Shown in pieces: positions 8,333-16,343 of a stretch of DNA of 64,000 nucleotides. Under the pieces are notes generated by a model, which was not told the origin of the DNA, made no database searches, and saw only the letters and a list, made by a program, of their open reading frames with translations. The DNA comes from CAZTTH01 sp964615975. Its GTDB lineage: Bacteria; Verrucomicrobiota; Lentisphaeria; JABSQK01; JAJFLO01. The stretch is taken from the NCBI GenBank assembly GCA_964615975.1, contig CAZTTH010000003.1, forward strand, positions 52,870 to 116,869. Direction: 5' to 3'. How positions within the stretch are numbered: position 1 is the stretch's first letter; each line of letters starts with the position of its first letter. The translations under genes were made by a program, and so were the position numbers.

Positions 8333-9712
8333 TTAGGGGTGGATGCCATACTTCTCCAACCGGTAATGAAATGTCGGTGTCGATAACTTTAACAGCTTTG
8401 CGGCTTTGGTCTTGTTTCCCCGGGTCTGCTTCAAGGCATCGCTAATCAATTTTTTTTCCAAGTCCGCCAACCGCTCGTCCAGTCCGCAATTGCGTCCCGA
8501 TTCTATGGCTGGTTCGTCCGGCGATTGACTCTGGGCATCCATCGTAATAAATGCTAATTTCTCCGGACCAATTTCAGCATCGTCACAAAAGAGCATGACC
8601 CGTTCCAGCACATTCCGCAATTCCCGGACATTACCCGGCCAGCTTTGACCGAGCAGAATGTCGCGAGCCTGAGGATGAAGTCCGACCACATGTTTGCCGA
8701 ATTTGAGATTGAATTGTCTGATGAAATACTCGGCTAACGGCATGATATCCGCCGCTCTCTCGCGGAGCGGCGGGATCGTGATGGCACAAACATTTAAGCG
8801 AAAATAGAGATCTTCCCGGAATAATTGTTTGCCGATCATTGATTTAAGATTTTTATTTGTCGAAGCGATAATTCGGACATCGACTCGGCACAGACGATTA
8901 CTGCCGACGGGATAGAACTCCTGAATCTCGAGAAAGCGCAATAACTTTGCCTGTGCATCCAGAGAGAGCTCGGCGATTTCATCCAGCAGCAAGGTGCCAT
9001 TGTCAGCAAGTTCAAATTTCCCAATGCCTTTGGTTCTGGCGCCGGTAAAAGCGCCTGACCGATAACCAAATAACTCGGCTTCGATCAGTTCTTTGGGAAT
9101 GGCGGCACAATTGAGCGCCACAAACGGTTTGTTCACCCGCAAACTCTGCCGGTGAATCAAGCGGGCGGCTAACTCCTTGCCGGTCCCGGTTTCTCCTTCG
9201 ATTAAGACGGTGGAGTCTGATGGGCCGACCACGTTTATCTGTTGTTCAAGTTTGCGCATCTCGGCACTGCCGCCGATATTTTCATGGATTCTGTCGGCCG
9301 CTTCATCGACCTGACGGCGCTGATCCAGTTCGCGTCTGATGTCTATATTCTCCAGGGTTTTCTTAACGACAATTTTCAACTCGTCGACCCTGACGGGTTT
9401 CACCAGATAATCAGAAGCGCCGTATCTCATTGCTTCAACGACCGTGGAAATATCTTCGACGGCGGTTAAGATAACAATGGCTGAGGTGTCTGCAGAGGAG
9501 CGGATGGTTTTCACCAGGTCCAAGCCGTCACCATCGGGCAGACGGAGGTCGAGAAGGGTGAGATCGGGTCGTTCCGATTTCAGCATCTGCCGCCCCATTT
9601 TCAGAGTTTCCGCAGTCATGACCCGGTATAAATCTGCAATCGTATCCGCGACCGCCTCCCGGTACAACGGATTGTCTTCCACAATCAGTATTGTTTTTTG
9701 TTTCTTTTTCAT
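8333..9712 (-). CDS. Sigma-54-dependent NtrC-family response regulator
   Basis: 459 residues from the ATG at 9712 (MKKKQKTILIVEDN). The frame runs further upstream to 9826, but that extension lies inside a repeat and is not receiver-like. Receiver: LLDLRLPDGDG phosphoacceptor and YLVKPV. AAA+ domain: GETGTGKE Walker A, GAFTGA sigma-54 contact loop, LLLDEIAEL Walker B and R-finger region. C-terminus: Fis-type helix-turn-helix with GNKTKAAKLLKLS. It should activate RNA polymerase-sigma54 when phosphorylated. The PAS histidine kinase at 10217-11932 lies upstream on the same strand and is the probable partner, although a 337-bp repeat sits between them. No target promoter was recognised. Confidence 0.95.
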   Translation of the reverse strand: MKKKQKTILIVEDNPLYREAVADTIADLYRVMTAETLKMGRQMLKSERPDLTLLDLRLPDGDGLDLVKTIRSSADTSAIVILTAVEDISTVVEAMRYGASDYLVKPVRVDELKIVVKKTLENIDIRRELDQRRQVDEAADRIHENIGGSAEMRKLEQQINVVGPSDSTVLIEGETGTGKELAARLIHRQSLRVNKPFVALNCAAIPKELIEAELFGYRSGAFTGARTKGIGKFELADNGTLLLDEIAELSLDAQAKLLRFLEIQEFYPVGSNRLCRVDVRIIASTNKNLKSMIGKQLFREDLYFRLNVCAITIPPLRERAADIMPLAEYFIRQFNLKFGKHVVGLHPQARDILLGQSWPGNVRELRNVLERVMLFCDDAEIGPEKLAFITMDAQSQSPDEPAIESGRNCGLDERLADLEKKLISDALKQTRGNKTKAAKLLKLSTPTFHYRLEKYGIHP

Positions 9713-9723
9713 GTCATTAACGT

Positions 9724-10060
9724 AAGGTTGTTGCAGTTTAATGGAAGCAAGAATAGTCGAGGGTAATGGAGGGCTATCGGCCCGGGTCATACCAGCCTGG
9801 GGCAACGTCCCAGTATCTTGCAACATACAATCCTCAAAGTGCCAACGGTGCGATTCATCCCGCGGTTGTTAATTCAAATATGGTGACACGTTTGTCAACA
9901 CATGGTCCCGGGTGAATTGATGAATCGGGCTTTCAGCCCTTGTCGTATTACTCAATTTACATCCTGGGACGTTGCCCCAGTCTGGTATGATTACGCACCC
10001 TTGGCGCTCAATTCGCGGGGATTTTCTTCCTGAACAACCCACATAGGATGAACTCCATAC
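9724..10060. repeat. 337-bp inverted repeat, copy A
   Basis: Matches the reverse complement of 14144-14480 over 337 bp without gaps, with about 29 mismatches counted by eye (roughly 91% identity). Weaker similarity continues to about 9711 and 10078. It holds small stem-loops: GGGCTTTCAGCCC, CTGGGACGTTGCCCCAG and GGGCTATCGGCCC. No gene is evident in it. Its left end reaches the start codon of the NtrC-type regulator. Confidence 0.85.
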
Positions 10061-10096
10061 GACGCCAACCAGGTACGACATTCCTGAACGCCAGAA

Positions 10097-10176
10097 GGCG
10101 GGTAAGAAAACCCGCCCTCCTTTGAGCGCCGAACTTGGTGACCTTCAATTTCACGCCACTAGTCGTGGCTGACTAC
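10097..10176. repeat. Two short hairpin repeats
   Basis: 10097-10116 is identical to the hairpin 20-mer at 2696-2715 (also matching the following CTCC). 10155-10176 (GCCACTAGTCGTGGCTGACTAC) matches 7721-7742 except for two loop bases. Both lie 3' of the PAS kinase gene. They look like REP-type elements and not terminators, since no T-run follows. Confidence 0.55.
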
Positions 10177-10216
10177 AATCCAAAATATAAGAGCCCATTA
10201 CCGGCCGACTACCCCC

Positions 10217-11932
10217 TCAACTTTCGCTATCCTCCGTCCGGGGTATGGAGAGGGTAAATATCGTCCCCTTACCGACTGTGCTTGCGACCTGTATTTTCGC
10301 ATGGTTCGATTCTATCAATCTGGCCACAATCGCCAATCCAAGGCCGGTACCATCATGTCTCGTGGTGAAAAATGCCTCAAAGATATGGTCGATTTGGTCT
10401 GGGGGAATACCGTTGCCGGTATCCGCGATTTCGACAATAGCGCATAAGCGCTCCTCTCGGGTTGTTATGATCAGTTTGCCGCCGTCCGCCATTGCTTCAA
10501 GAGCATTGGCAATGAGATTCACGAAGATCTGATGAAAGTGTGAATGATCGATAAAAACATTCAGTGTTTCCCGACAATATGCTTTGACGATGGAAAATTC
10601 GGCCTGCGCGACCTTCGCCGGCAGCAGCGCCAAACTGTTGTCAATGATCGCATGAATATTCACGTTGCGGAATTCGGGACGTAACGGTTTGGCAAAATTC
10701 AGAATTTTATCGACGATCTGCTTCATACACTCCATTGCGGCCAGTATGTGGGCGTAATTACTATTGTTCTTCGATGTTATCGCCAGTTCCCTGGCAAGAC
10801 TGTCCAAGCGCAATTCGAGCGCCGCCAATGGATTGCGGATTTCGTGCGCGACGGATGCCGAAAACTCGCCTAAAACAGCCATTCGTTTCGTCCGGTATTT
10901 CTGTTCGCGCAACCCGTGTATCTCAGTCATGTCGCGCACGACTTCTATAAAATAATCGCCAGTGGCCCCGGCAATGAATCGGATACTCACTTCTACAGGG
11001 GTTAGGGCGCCATCTTTATGCTTGTGCATGGATTCAAACACCATGGAACCATTCACCTTGACATCTTCGGCAAAGCGATTCCAGGCTAGTTCATCGATGA
11101 TTTCAGCCTGAATATCCTGTATGGTCAACGCCGCCAACTCCTGCTGCGAATATCCCAGCAATTGATTGGCGCGTAGATTGAAGTCGATGAATCGTCCAGT
11201 CGCCGGATCAATGGCGATAATTGCATCGTTACTGTGATCGATCAGGTTGCGAAATAACTTGAGGCGTTGGATGGTCTGCTCATGGTCGCCGCTCTCCCGG
11301 GTGAGTCTGGTATTGCTGATATGCAAATCCGCAGTTCGTTCATCCACCATCTTTTCCGCCTTCGACTTGGCTTCAAGTAATTGCTGCGTCAGATGATGAG
11401 ACTCGGATGAATCTGTGATCGCGATGCGGATCTGATACGAGTCGTTGGCAGACTGCACCTCGATTTCACTGTTCAACATGGCATAAAATCGCTGGCCTGC
11501 CGCGGTCTGCATGATTAATTCACATTCTATTTTCTTCCCCGTTCTAATCAACTCAATTTTATGCCGATAAAAGATGTCCTGATGATCATAGTCTATGAAT
11601 TTGGTTATTTTTGTGCCGATCACATTTTCTCTCGCGGTTGTCAGCATTTTTGCAACGTTCAGATTCGCATTAATGATGAATCCATGTTTGTCGATGGTCA
11701 GATATCCGATTGGCGCGAAGTCGTATAGATCCGTGTATTTCTTCAGCGTCTCCTCCACGCGCAAGTGCGCGGCGCGCAGTTCCTCGTTTTGCAGCTCTAA
11801 CTCTATCATGCAGATATGATACTCTTCAACCAGCAGACTGACGTTATCAAGCAACTGTTCATTGTTGACATACGGCCTGTCCTTGAAAATCTTATCGGCA
11901 CGTTGACGAAGTATGGAGGGGTCTTGTTTCAT
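10217..11932 (-). CDS. PAS-domain sensor histidine kinase
   Basis: 571 residues from the ATG at 11932 (MKQDPSILRQRADKIFKDR). The open frame extends to 12127, but the added 65 residues are Pro/Cys-rich and unlike any kinase N-terminus. No transmembrane helix is visible. Order: helical N-terminus, PAS (DLYDFAPIGYLTIDKHGFI), linker, second PAS (LIDHSNDAIIAIDPATGRFIDFN), HisKA with FSASVAHEIRNPLAAL, and HATPase_c with NLIANALEAM, DTGNGIPPDQ and GTGLGLAIVARLI. This is the NtrB/ZraS-like kinase class that usually serves NtrC-type regulators, which fits the regulator gene downstream. The signal is unknown. Confidence 0.93.
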   Translation of the reverse strand: MKQDPSILRQRADKIFKDRPYVNNEQLLDNVSLLVEEYHICMIELELQNEELRAAHLRVEETLKKYTDLYDFAPIGYLTIDKHGFIINANLNVAKMLTTARENVIGTKITKFIDYDHQDIFYRHKIELIRTGKKIECELIMQTAAGQRFYAMLNSEIEVQSANDSYQIRIAITDSSESHHLTQQLLEAKSKAEKMVDERTADLHISNTRLTRESGDHEQTIQRLKLFRNLIDHSNDAIIAIDPATGRFIDFNLRANQLLGYSQQELAALTIQDIQAEIIDELAWNRFAEDVKVNGSMVFESMHKHKDGALTPVEVSIRFIAGATGDYFIEVVRDMTEIHGLREQKYRTKRMAVLGEFSASVAHEIRNPLAALELRLDSLARELAITSKNNSNYAHILAAMECMKQIVDKILNFAKPLRPEFRNVNIHAIIDNSLALLPAKVAQAEFSIVKAYCRETLNVFIDHSHFHQIFVNLIANALEAMADGGKLIITTREERLCAIVEIADTGNGIPPDQIDHIFEAFFTTRHDGTGLGLAIVARLIESNHAKIQVASTVGKGTIFTLSIPRTEDSES

Positions 11933-12314
11933 TTCAGGTTCTCGATTGCAAGCTGATCGGAACTCTCGGGGCGGGACTCTTATGTGGCAACGCAACGGTG
12001 AGGGGTTCAACTTCGTCGGCAACCACAGGGGAATGGGAACAATTAAGCACAGTGCAAAACATGGGATAGTTTCCCTAATTTCATTAGAATCATGGTTAAA
12101 CCATCGGCAAACTGTAGCCACCGGCAAACAGTAATTTCCCGCAATCTGCGTGAAGTTTATTTCGACACCTTAGAATTGTCAATTCATGTGCCGAAAATAT
12201 TAAGCAGAGCAAAATCTCAGCGCCAAACGTTTTGAGGTTTGCTGGAGATCATGAAAACGGAGGAGAGGAATTCATTCCGGTTCGTCATTCATACGACCAT
12301 AGAACTCCTTAACA

Positions 12315-14051
12315 CTATTGACCTTTCGCCTGCTCGCTGCGCACCAATTCGACCATGTACGCTCGGATGTCGGCCAATGCGATCATTTTCGTCTCGGAGC
12401 CATCACGAGTTTTGAATTCGATCTGCTGCTGAGCAATGTTCTTCGGCGAGATGATGAGGCGGTAAGGAACTCCAAGCAGGTCGGCATCATTGAACATATA
12501 TCCCGCCTTTTCACCGCGGTCGTCATAGATGGTTTCGATCCCGGCATCAAGTAAATCCCGATACAATGATTCCGCCGTCTCACGCACTCCCGGCTTGTTG
12601 AGATCCAAGGCGCAGATATGCACCTGATAGGGAGCAATCGCGAATGGCCATATCGGGCCATATTTATCGTGGCTTTGCTCGATCACCGCCGCCATGGCAC
12701 GTCCAACTCCGATGCCATAACACCCCATGACCATCACCTGGGAATGACCATGCTGATCGAGGTAGGCACAATTCATTGCCTGGCTGTATTTCGTGCCCAA
12801 TTGAAAAATATTGCCCACTTCGATTCCTCGTTTCATCAACAAGGGTTCACCAGTTACCGGACAGGTATCGCCTTCACGGACGGTGGCGATATCAATTATT
12901 TCCATTGCCGCCGCAGCACCTGCCATCTCCCGATCATAGTTAAAATTGCGATAATGATAATCGACTTCATTGGCGCCGACGACCAGATTGGGAGTTTGTT
13001 TCGCGGTCAGATCGAAGATGATCCTGATCTTGGGATGAGTAATATTCATGGGGGAAGCATATCCGGGAACTGAACCGACTGCCAGTATCTCCGCATCGGT
13101 GGCGGCGCGTAATTCCTTTACCCGGAGGTGATTTTTTAATTTCACCTCATTGACCTCCAAATCACCGCGGATGACCGCGAAGATCAGGTTGCCGGCGCCA
13201 TCGGAGTAGAATACCGCTTTGCCGGTCCGGTCGGGAGTCACTCCAAGAAACTCAGCGACCTCCAGTATGGATTTTTTGCCGGGGGTATGGACTTTTTCAA
13301 GCGGCAACATCGCTTCATCGGGACAGGCATAATCAGCACGAGCGATATCCTTGTTGGCCATGTATTCGCCGTTTGGTGACATAAAAATGGTATCTTCACC
13401 ACAATCCGCAAGCGCCATGAACTCATGTGAAATTGAACCGCCCATCATGCCGGGATCAGACAGGATCGAGATCACCTGCTTGAATCCCAGGCGGCGAAAG
13501 ATGCGGACATAGGCATTGTGAGCGCGCTCATAATACCGTTTCAGGCAGGCATCGTCAGCATGAAAGGAATAGGCATCCTTCATGGTAAATTCGCGGACGC
13601 GGATCAATCCACCACGCGGGCGAGCTTCATCGCGGTATTTGGTTTGCAATTGGTAGAGCATCACCGGTAGTTGACGATATGAATCAACCTCACTGCGGGT
13701 CAAGTGCACTACCGCTTCTTCATGGGTCATTCCCAGGAGCATATCCTTTTGATTGCGATCCTTGAAGCGTAGCAATTCCGGCCCCACATCCTGCAAGCGC
13801 CCGCTTTCGGCCCACAATTCAGCGGGAAGAATAACCGGCATGGTGACTTCCTGTCCTTCGATTCGATTCATTTCTTCACGGATAATGGCTTCAATTTTCG
13901 CGACAATCCTTTTGCCGACCGGCAACAGAGAATAGATTCCCGCCGAAACCTGGCGTATATATCCACCGCGCACCAGATATTGATGGCTGATGAGCTGCGC
14001 GTCCTTGGGCGACTCCTTGAGCCGTCTGCCAACTAATTGCGATAATTTCAT
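12315..14051 (-). CDS. proS: Prolyl-tRNA synthetase (bacterial type)
   Basis: 578 residues from the ATG at 14051 (MKLSQLVGRRLKE), preceded by TTAGGA about 8 nt upstream; the frame runs on to 14189, into a repeat. It charges tRNA-Pro in the cytoplasm. Class II features: ISHQYLVRGGYIRQVSAGIYSLLPVG, motif 2 region TKYRDEARPRGGLIRVREFTMKDAYSF, and the editing INS domain (about 230-400, with FLGVTPDRTGKAVFY and VNEVKLKNHL). The zinc-less bacterial C-terminal anticodon-binding domain follows (VHICALDLNK, YDDRGEKAGYMFNDADLLGVPYRLIIS). Length is that of the INS-containing bacterial family (about 570). The gene lies between the two copies of the 337-bp inverted repeat. Confidence 0.97.
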   Translation of the reverse strand: MKLSQLVGRRLKESPKDAQLISHQYLVRGGYIRQVSAGIYSLLPVGKRIVAKIEAIIREEMNRIEGQEVTMPVILPAELWAESGRLQDVGPELLRFKDRNQKDMLLGMTHEEAVVHLTRSEVDSYRQLPVMLYQLQTKYRDEARPRGGLIRVREFTMKDAYSFHADDACLKRYYERAHNAYVRIFRRLGFKQVISILSDPGMMGGSISHEFMALADCGEDTIFMSPNGEYMANKDIARADYACPDEAMLPLEKVHTPGKKSILEVAEFLGVTPDRTGKAVFYSDGAGNLIFAVIRGDLEVNEVKLKNHLRVKELRAATDAEILAVGSVPGYASPMNITHPKIRIIFDLTAKQTPNLVVGANEVDYHYRNFNYDREMAGAAAAMEIIDIATVREGDTCPVTGEPLLMKRGIEVGNIFQLGTKYSQAMNCAYLDQHGHSQVMVMGCYGIGVGRAMAAVIEQSHDKYGPIWPFAIAPYQVHICALDLNKPGVRETAESLYRDLLDAGIETIYDDRGEKAGYMFNDADLLGVPYRLIISPKNIAQQQIEFKTRDGSETKMIALADIRAYMVELVRSEQAKGQ

Positions 14052-14143
14052 AGTGATTCCTAAGGTTATGAAGGTAAATATTTTTCTGAGTAATATAATA
14101 GAACGTAATGAGGTTAAATATCCACATCGTACCTGTTTAGATA

Positions 14144-14480
14144 GTATGGAGTTCATCCTATGTGGGTCGTCCAGGAAGCAAAAACCCACGAATTGAGCGC
14201 CAAGGGTGCGTCATCATACCAGACTGGGGCAACGTCCCAGGAAATAAATCGGGTAATACGACAAGGGCTGAAAGCCCGATTCATCAATTCACCCGGTACC
14301 AGGTGCTGACAAACATGTTACCATATTCGAATTAACAACCGCTGGATGAATCGCACCGTTGGCGCTTTGAGGATTGTATGTTGCAAGATACAGGGACGTT
14401 GTCCCAGTCTGGTATGAACCGGGCCGTTAGCCCTACAATACCCTCGACTAATCTTTCTTCCATTAACCTGCAACAACCTT
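14144..14480. repeat. 337-bp inverted repeat, copy B
   Basis: Reverse-complement partner of 9724-10060, gapless over 337 bp with about 29 mismatches. It begins about 90 bp upstream of the proS start. The frame of proS reads into it, which explains the false N-terminal extension. Looser similarity extends to about 14126 and 14493. Confidence 0.85.
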
Positions 14481-14537
14481 ATGATAATGTCATTCACCCA
14501 TAACCACTGCATAAAAACTAACATAAATTTTACGCTT

Positions 14538-14650
14538 CAAATTCATTTGACCTCGAGGTGGGCGCAAAACATGTACTACTCACCGGAGAATATTGCCATC
14601 ACAATTTGCATGCTATTATCCGCGTTTATCCGTGTCATCCGTGGTTAAAA
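14538..14650. repeat. Repeat fragments upstream of receiver-kinase gene 3' end
   Basis: 14538-14580 resembles 2778-2820 (shared CAAATT...ACCTCGA...GC...AAACAT...TAC, by eye about 75%). 14624-14648 contains TATCCGTGTCATCCGTGGTTA, a copy of the ACCACGGAT/ACACGGATA repeat type seen again at 32284, 33194 and 33700-33834. No gene is seen in 14481-14750. Confidence 0.45.
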
Positions 14651-14750
14651 ATATTCGGTTATCTGCCTGTGCGGAGCACGGTAGACAGGCGGCTCTGTCG
14701 CGGGGGATGATACTCAGCAGCAATCGATGACTGAGTGTGGGAACCTCGAT

Positions 14751-15980
14751 TTACTTGTCCATGATTTCCAATAATTGCGTCTCGATCTCATCAAAGTGCG
14801 GGCGCTCTTCCGGCTCAAGCTTCATCATGTTTTCAATGAGATCAGCAAATTTGACGCTGAAATTGGGATTGATTTCCAACAGCGGATTCGGTTCAGCGAC
14901 AAACCGGCTTTGGAATATTTCCATCGGGTTTTGACCGGAAAATGGGGAGAGATTGGTCGCAGTCGAATAGAGTGTGGCGCCGAGCGAAAAGATATCCGCG
15001 CGGGTATCCAGATCTTTATTCATGATCAGCTCGGGCGCGGCGTACTGGGGACTGCCGGCAAACAACCCTTCCGGAGTTAAAGTTCCGTCATTGACTATTT
15101 TAGCCAGACCGAAATCGATCAATTTGACATCACCCGATTGAACGATCATGACGTTATTGGGGGTAATATCGCGATGCACAATCCGGTGGCTGGCCAAATA
15201 CCTCAAGGCTTGCAAAATCTGATAGCCAATGGTGGCGGTGTTGATTTCGGACAAGGGGCCGGAATCATCGATCAGCATTTGCAGCGATTTGCCCTCCGCG
15301 AATTCCATCGCCAGATAATTTTGTGACATTACCTGCCCGAAATTGTAAAAACGGATGATATGAGGATGATTCAATTTCGACAATCCATAGGCTTCCCGCA
15401 AAAACATGGGCAGGTAATCGGCAAATTTTTCCGCATGAGACCGGGTATCAAAGACTTTCAATGCCACGATAAGGTGGGGCTCCTTCGAGGTGTCCAAGGC
15501 ACGAAATACCCGGCTGAAGCCGCCGCTGCCAACCCGTTCGAGAATCTGATATCTACCGGCGAATAAATCCCCTGGAGATAAGCCCAATTCCCGGTGTGCT
15601 GTCGATTGCCGCTTGCGTAGCGCGGTGGTGATCTTGGCCAATAATTCCGGCGTCTTGACTGGTTTGATAATGTAATCATCCGCGCCCGCGGTTATCGCGC
15701 TGACAATCACTTCCTCGGACTCATCCGCGGAGACAATTATGATTGGGGTGTTGAAGGTAATCGGATGCTTGCGCAATTCACCGCACAACTGCAATCCCGT
15801 CTTCCCCGGCATGTCAATATCCAGTATATAAAGCTGAACGGGGTGTTGCGGAAATTCCTGTGAAAATTGCACACTGTCGGAATAGGTATTCACCGTATAC
15901 CCACGAGACTGCAACAACAGGGTATACACACGACATGACATCTCGTCGTCGTCAACACAAATGACTGAGCATGGTTCCAT
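14751..15980 (-). CDS. Receiver-Ser/Thr protein kinase fusion
   Basis: 409 residues. Receiver at 1-125 with phosphoacceptor Asp54 in YILDIDMPGKTG and YIIKPVKT. A short linker leads to a Hanks-type kinase (about 143-405): glycine loop VGSGGFSRV, Lys in VALKVFD, catalytic loop HRDITPNN (HRDLKPxN is usual), DFGLAK, and an activation segment with GSPQYAAPE and DIFSLGATLY. The essential Lys, Asp and DFG residues are present, so activity is likely. The fusion would let a two-component phosphate control Ser/Thr phosphorylation. No TM helix or PASTA repeat is present. It is preceded by a 363-bp gap and an adenylate cyclase in the same direction. Confidence 0.93.
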   Translation of the reverse strand: MEPCSVICVDDDEMSCRVYTLLLQSRGYTVNTYSDSVQFSQEFPQHPVQLYILDIDMPGKTGLQLCGELRKHPITFNTPIIIVSADESEEVIVSAITAGADDYIIKPVKTPELLAKITTALRKRQSTAHRELGLSPGDLFAGRYQILERVGSGGFSRVFRALDTSKEPHLIVALKVFDTRSHAEKFADYLPMFLREAYGLSKLNHPHIIRFYNFGQVMSQNYLAMEFAEGKSLQMLIDDSGPLSEINTATIGYQILQALRYLASHRIVHRDITPNNVMIVQSGDVKLIDFGLAKIVNDGTLTPEGLFAGSPQYAAPELIMNKDLDTRADIFSLGATLYSTATNLSPFSGQNPMEIFQSRFVAEPNPLLEINPNFSVKFADLIENMMKLEPEERPHFDEIETQLLEIMDK

Positions 15981-16343
15981 ATTCTAGTTTGTCAATAACG
16001 ACTCAAAGTAAGAGGTGGTATTTAAATTCCGAGAGGGGCAAAACCGCATTGCATTTCATTATTAAAAAATTCCTGCTTTAACTTGGGAAAATGACAAAAT
16101 CTTCCGCTTACAGCCAATTTTGACAGAGAGCTTTCTATTATAACAGAAGTCTAACATACGCAAAGATAAAGAGAAATACAAAGTCCAGTCATTATACTTC
16201 ATGAACCTGAAATCACCCTGCGCGCGGCACGGATAATTATCCCAATGGTAATGACTAAATTCAGAGTTCGGGGACATCTATGGAATTTGTATGAACTCAG
16301 TCTCAATTGTCGGGTTCTGAATCAAACCCGGGGCATGGAGCGC
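15981..16343. other. Gene-free gap
   Basis: The 363 bp between the cyclase and the receiver-kinase gene hold no supported ORF, RNA gene or clear hairpin. The segment is AT-rich near 16040-16200 and probably carries the promoter of the receiver-kinase gene. Confidence 0.5.

Noticed and set aside
9712..9826. 38-residue N-terminal extension of the NtrC-type regulator
   Set aside because: It lies inside the inverted repeat and does not resemble a receiver N-terminus; the start at 9712 is better.
14051..14189. 46-residue N-terminal extension of ProS
   Set aside because: It reads into the repeat copy and is absent from the family; MKLSQLV at 14051 is the normal ProRS start.
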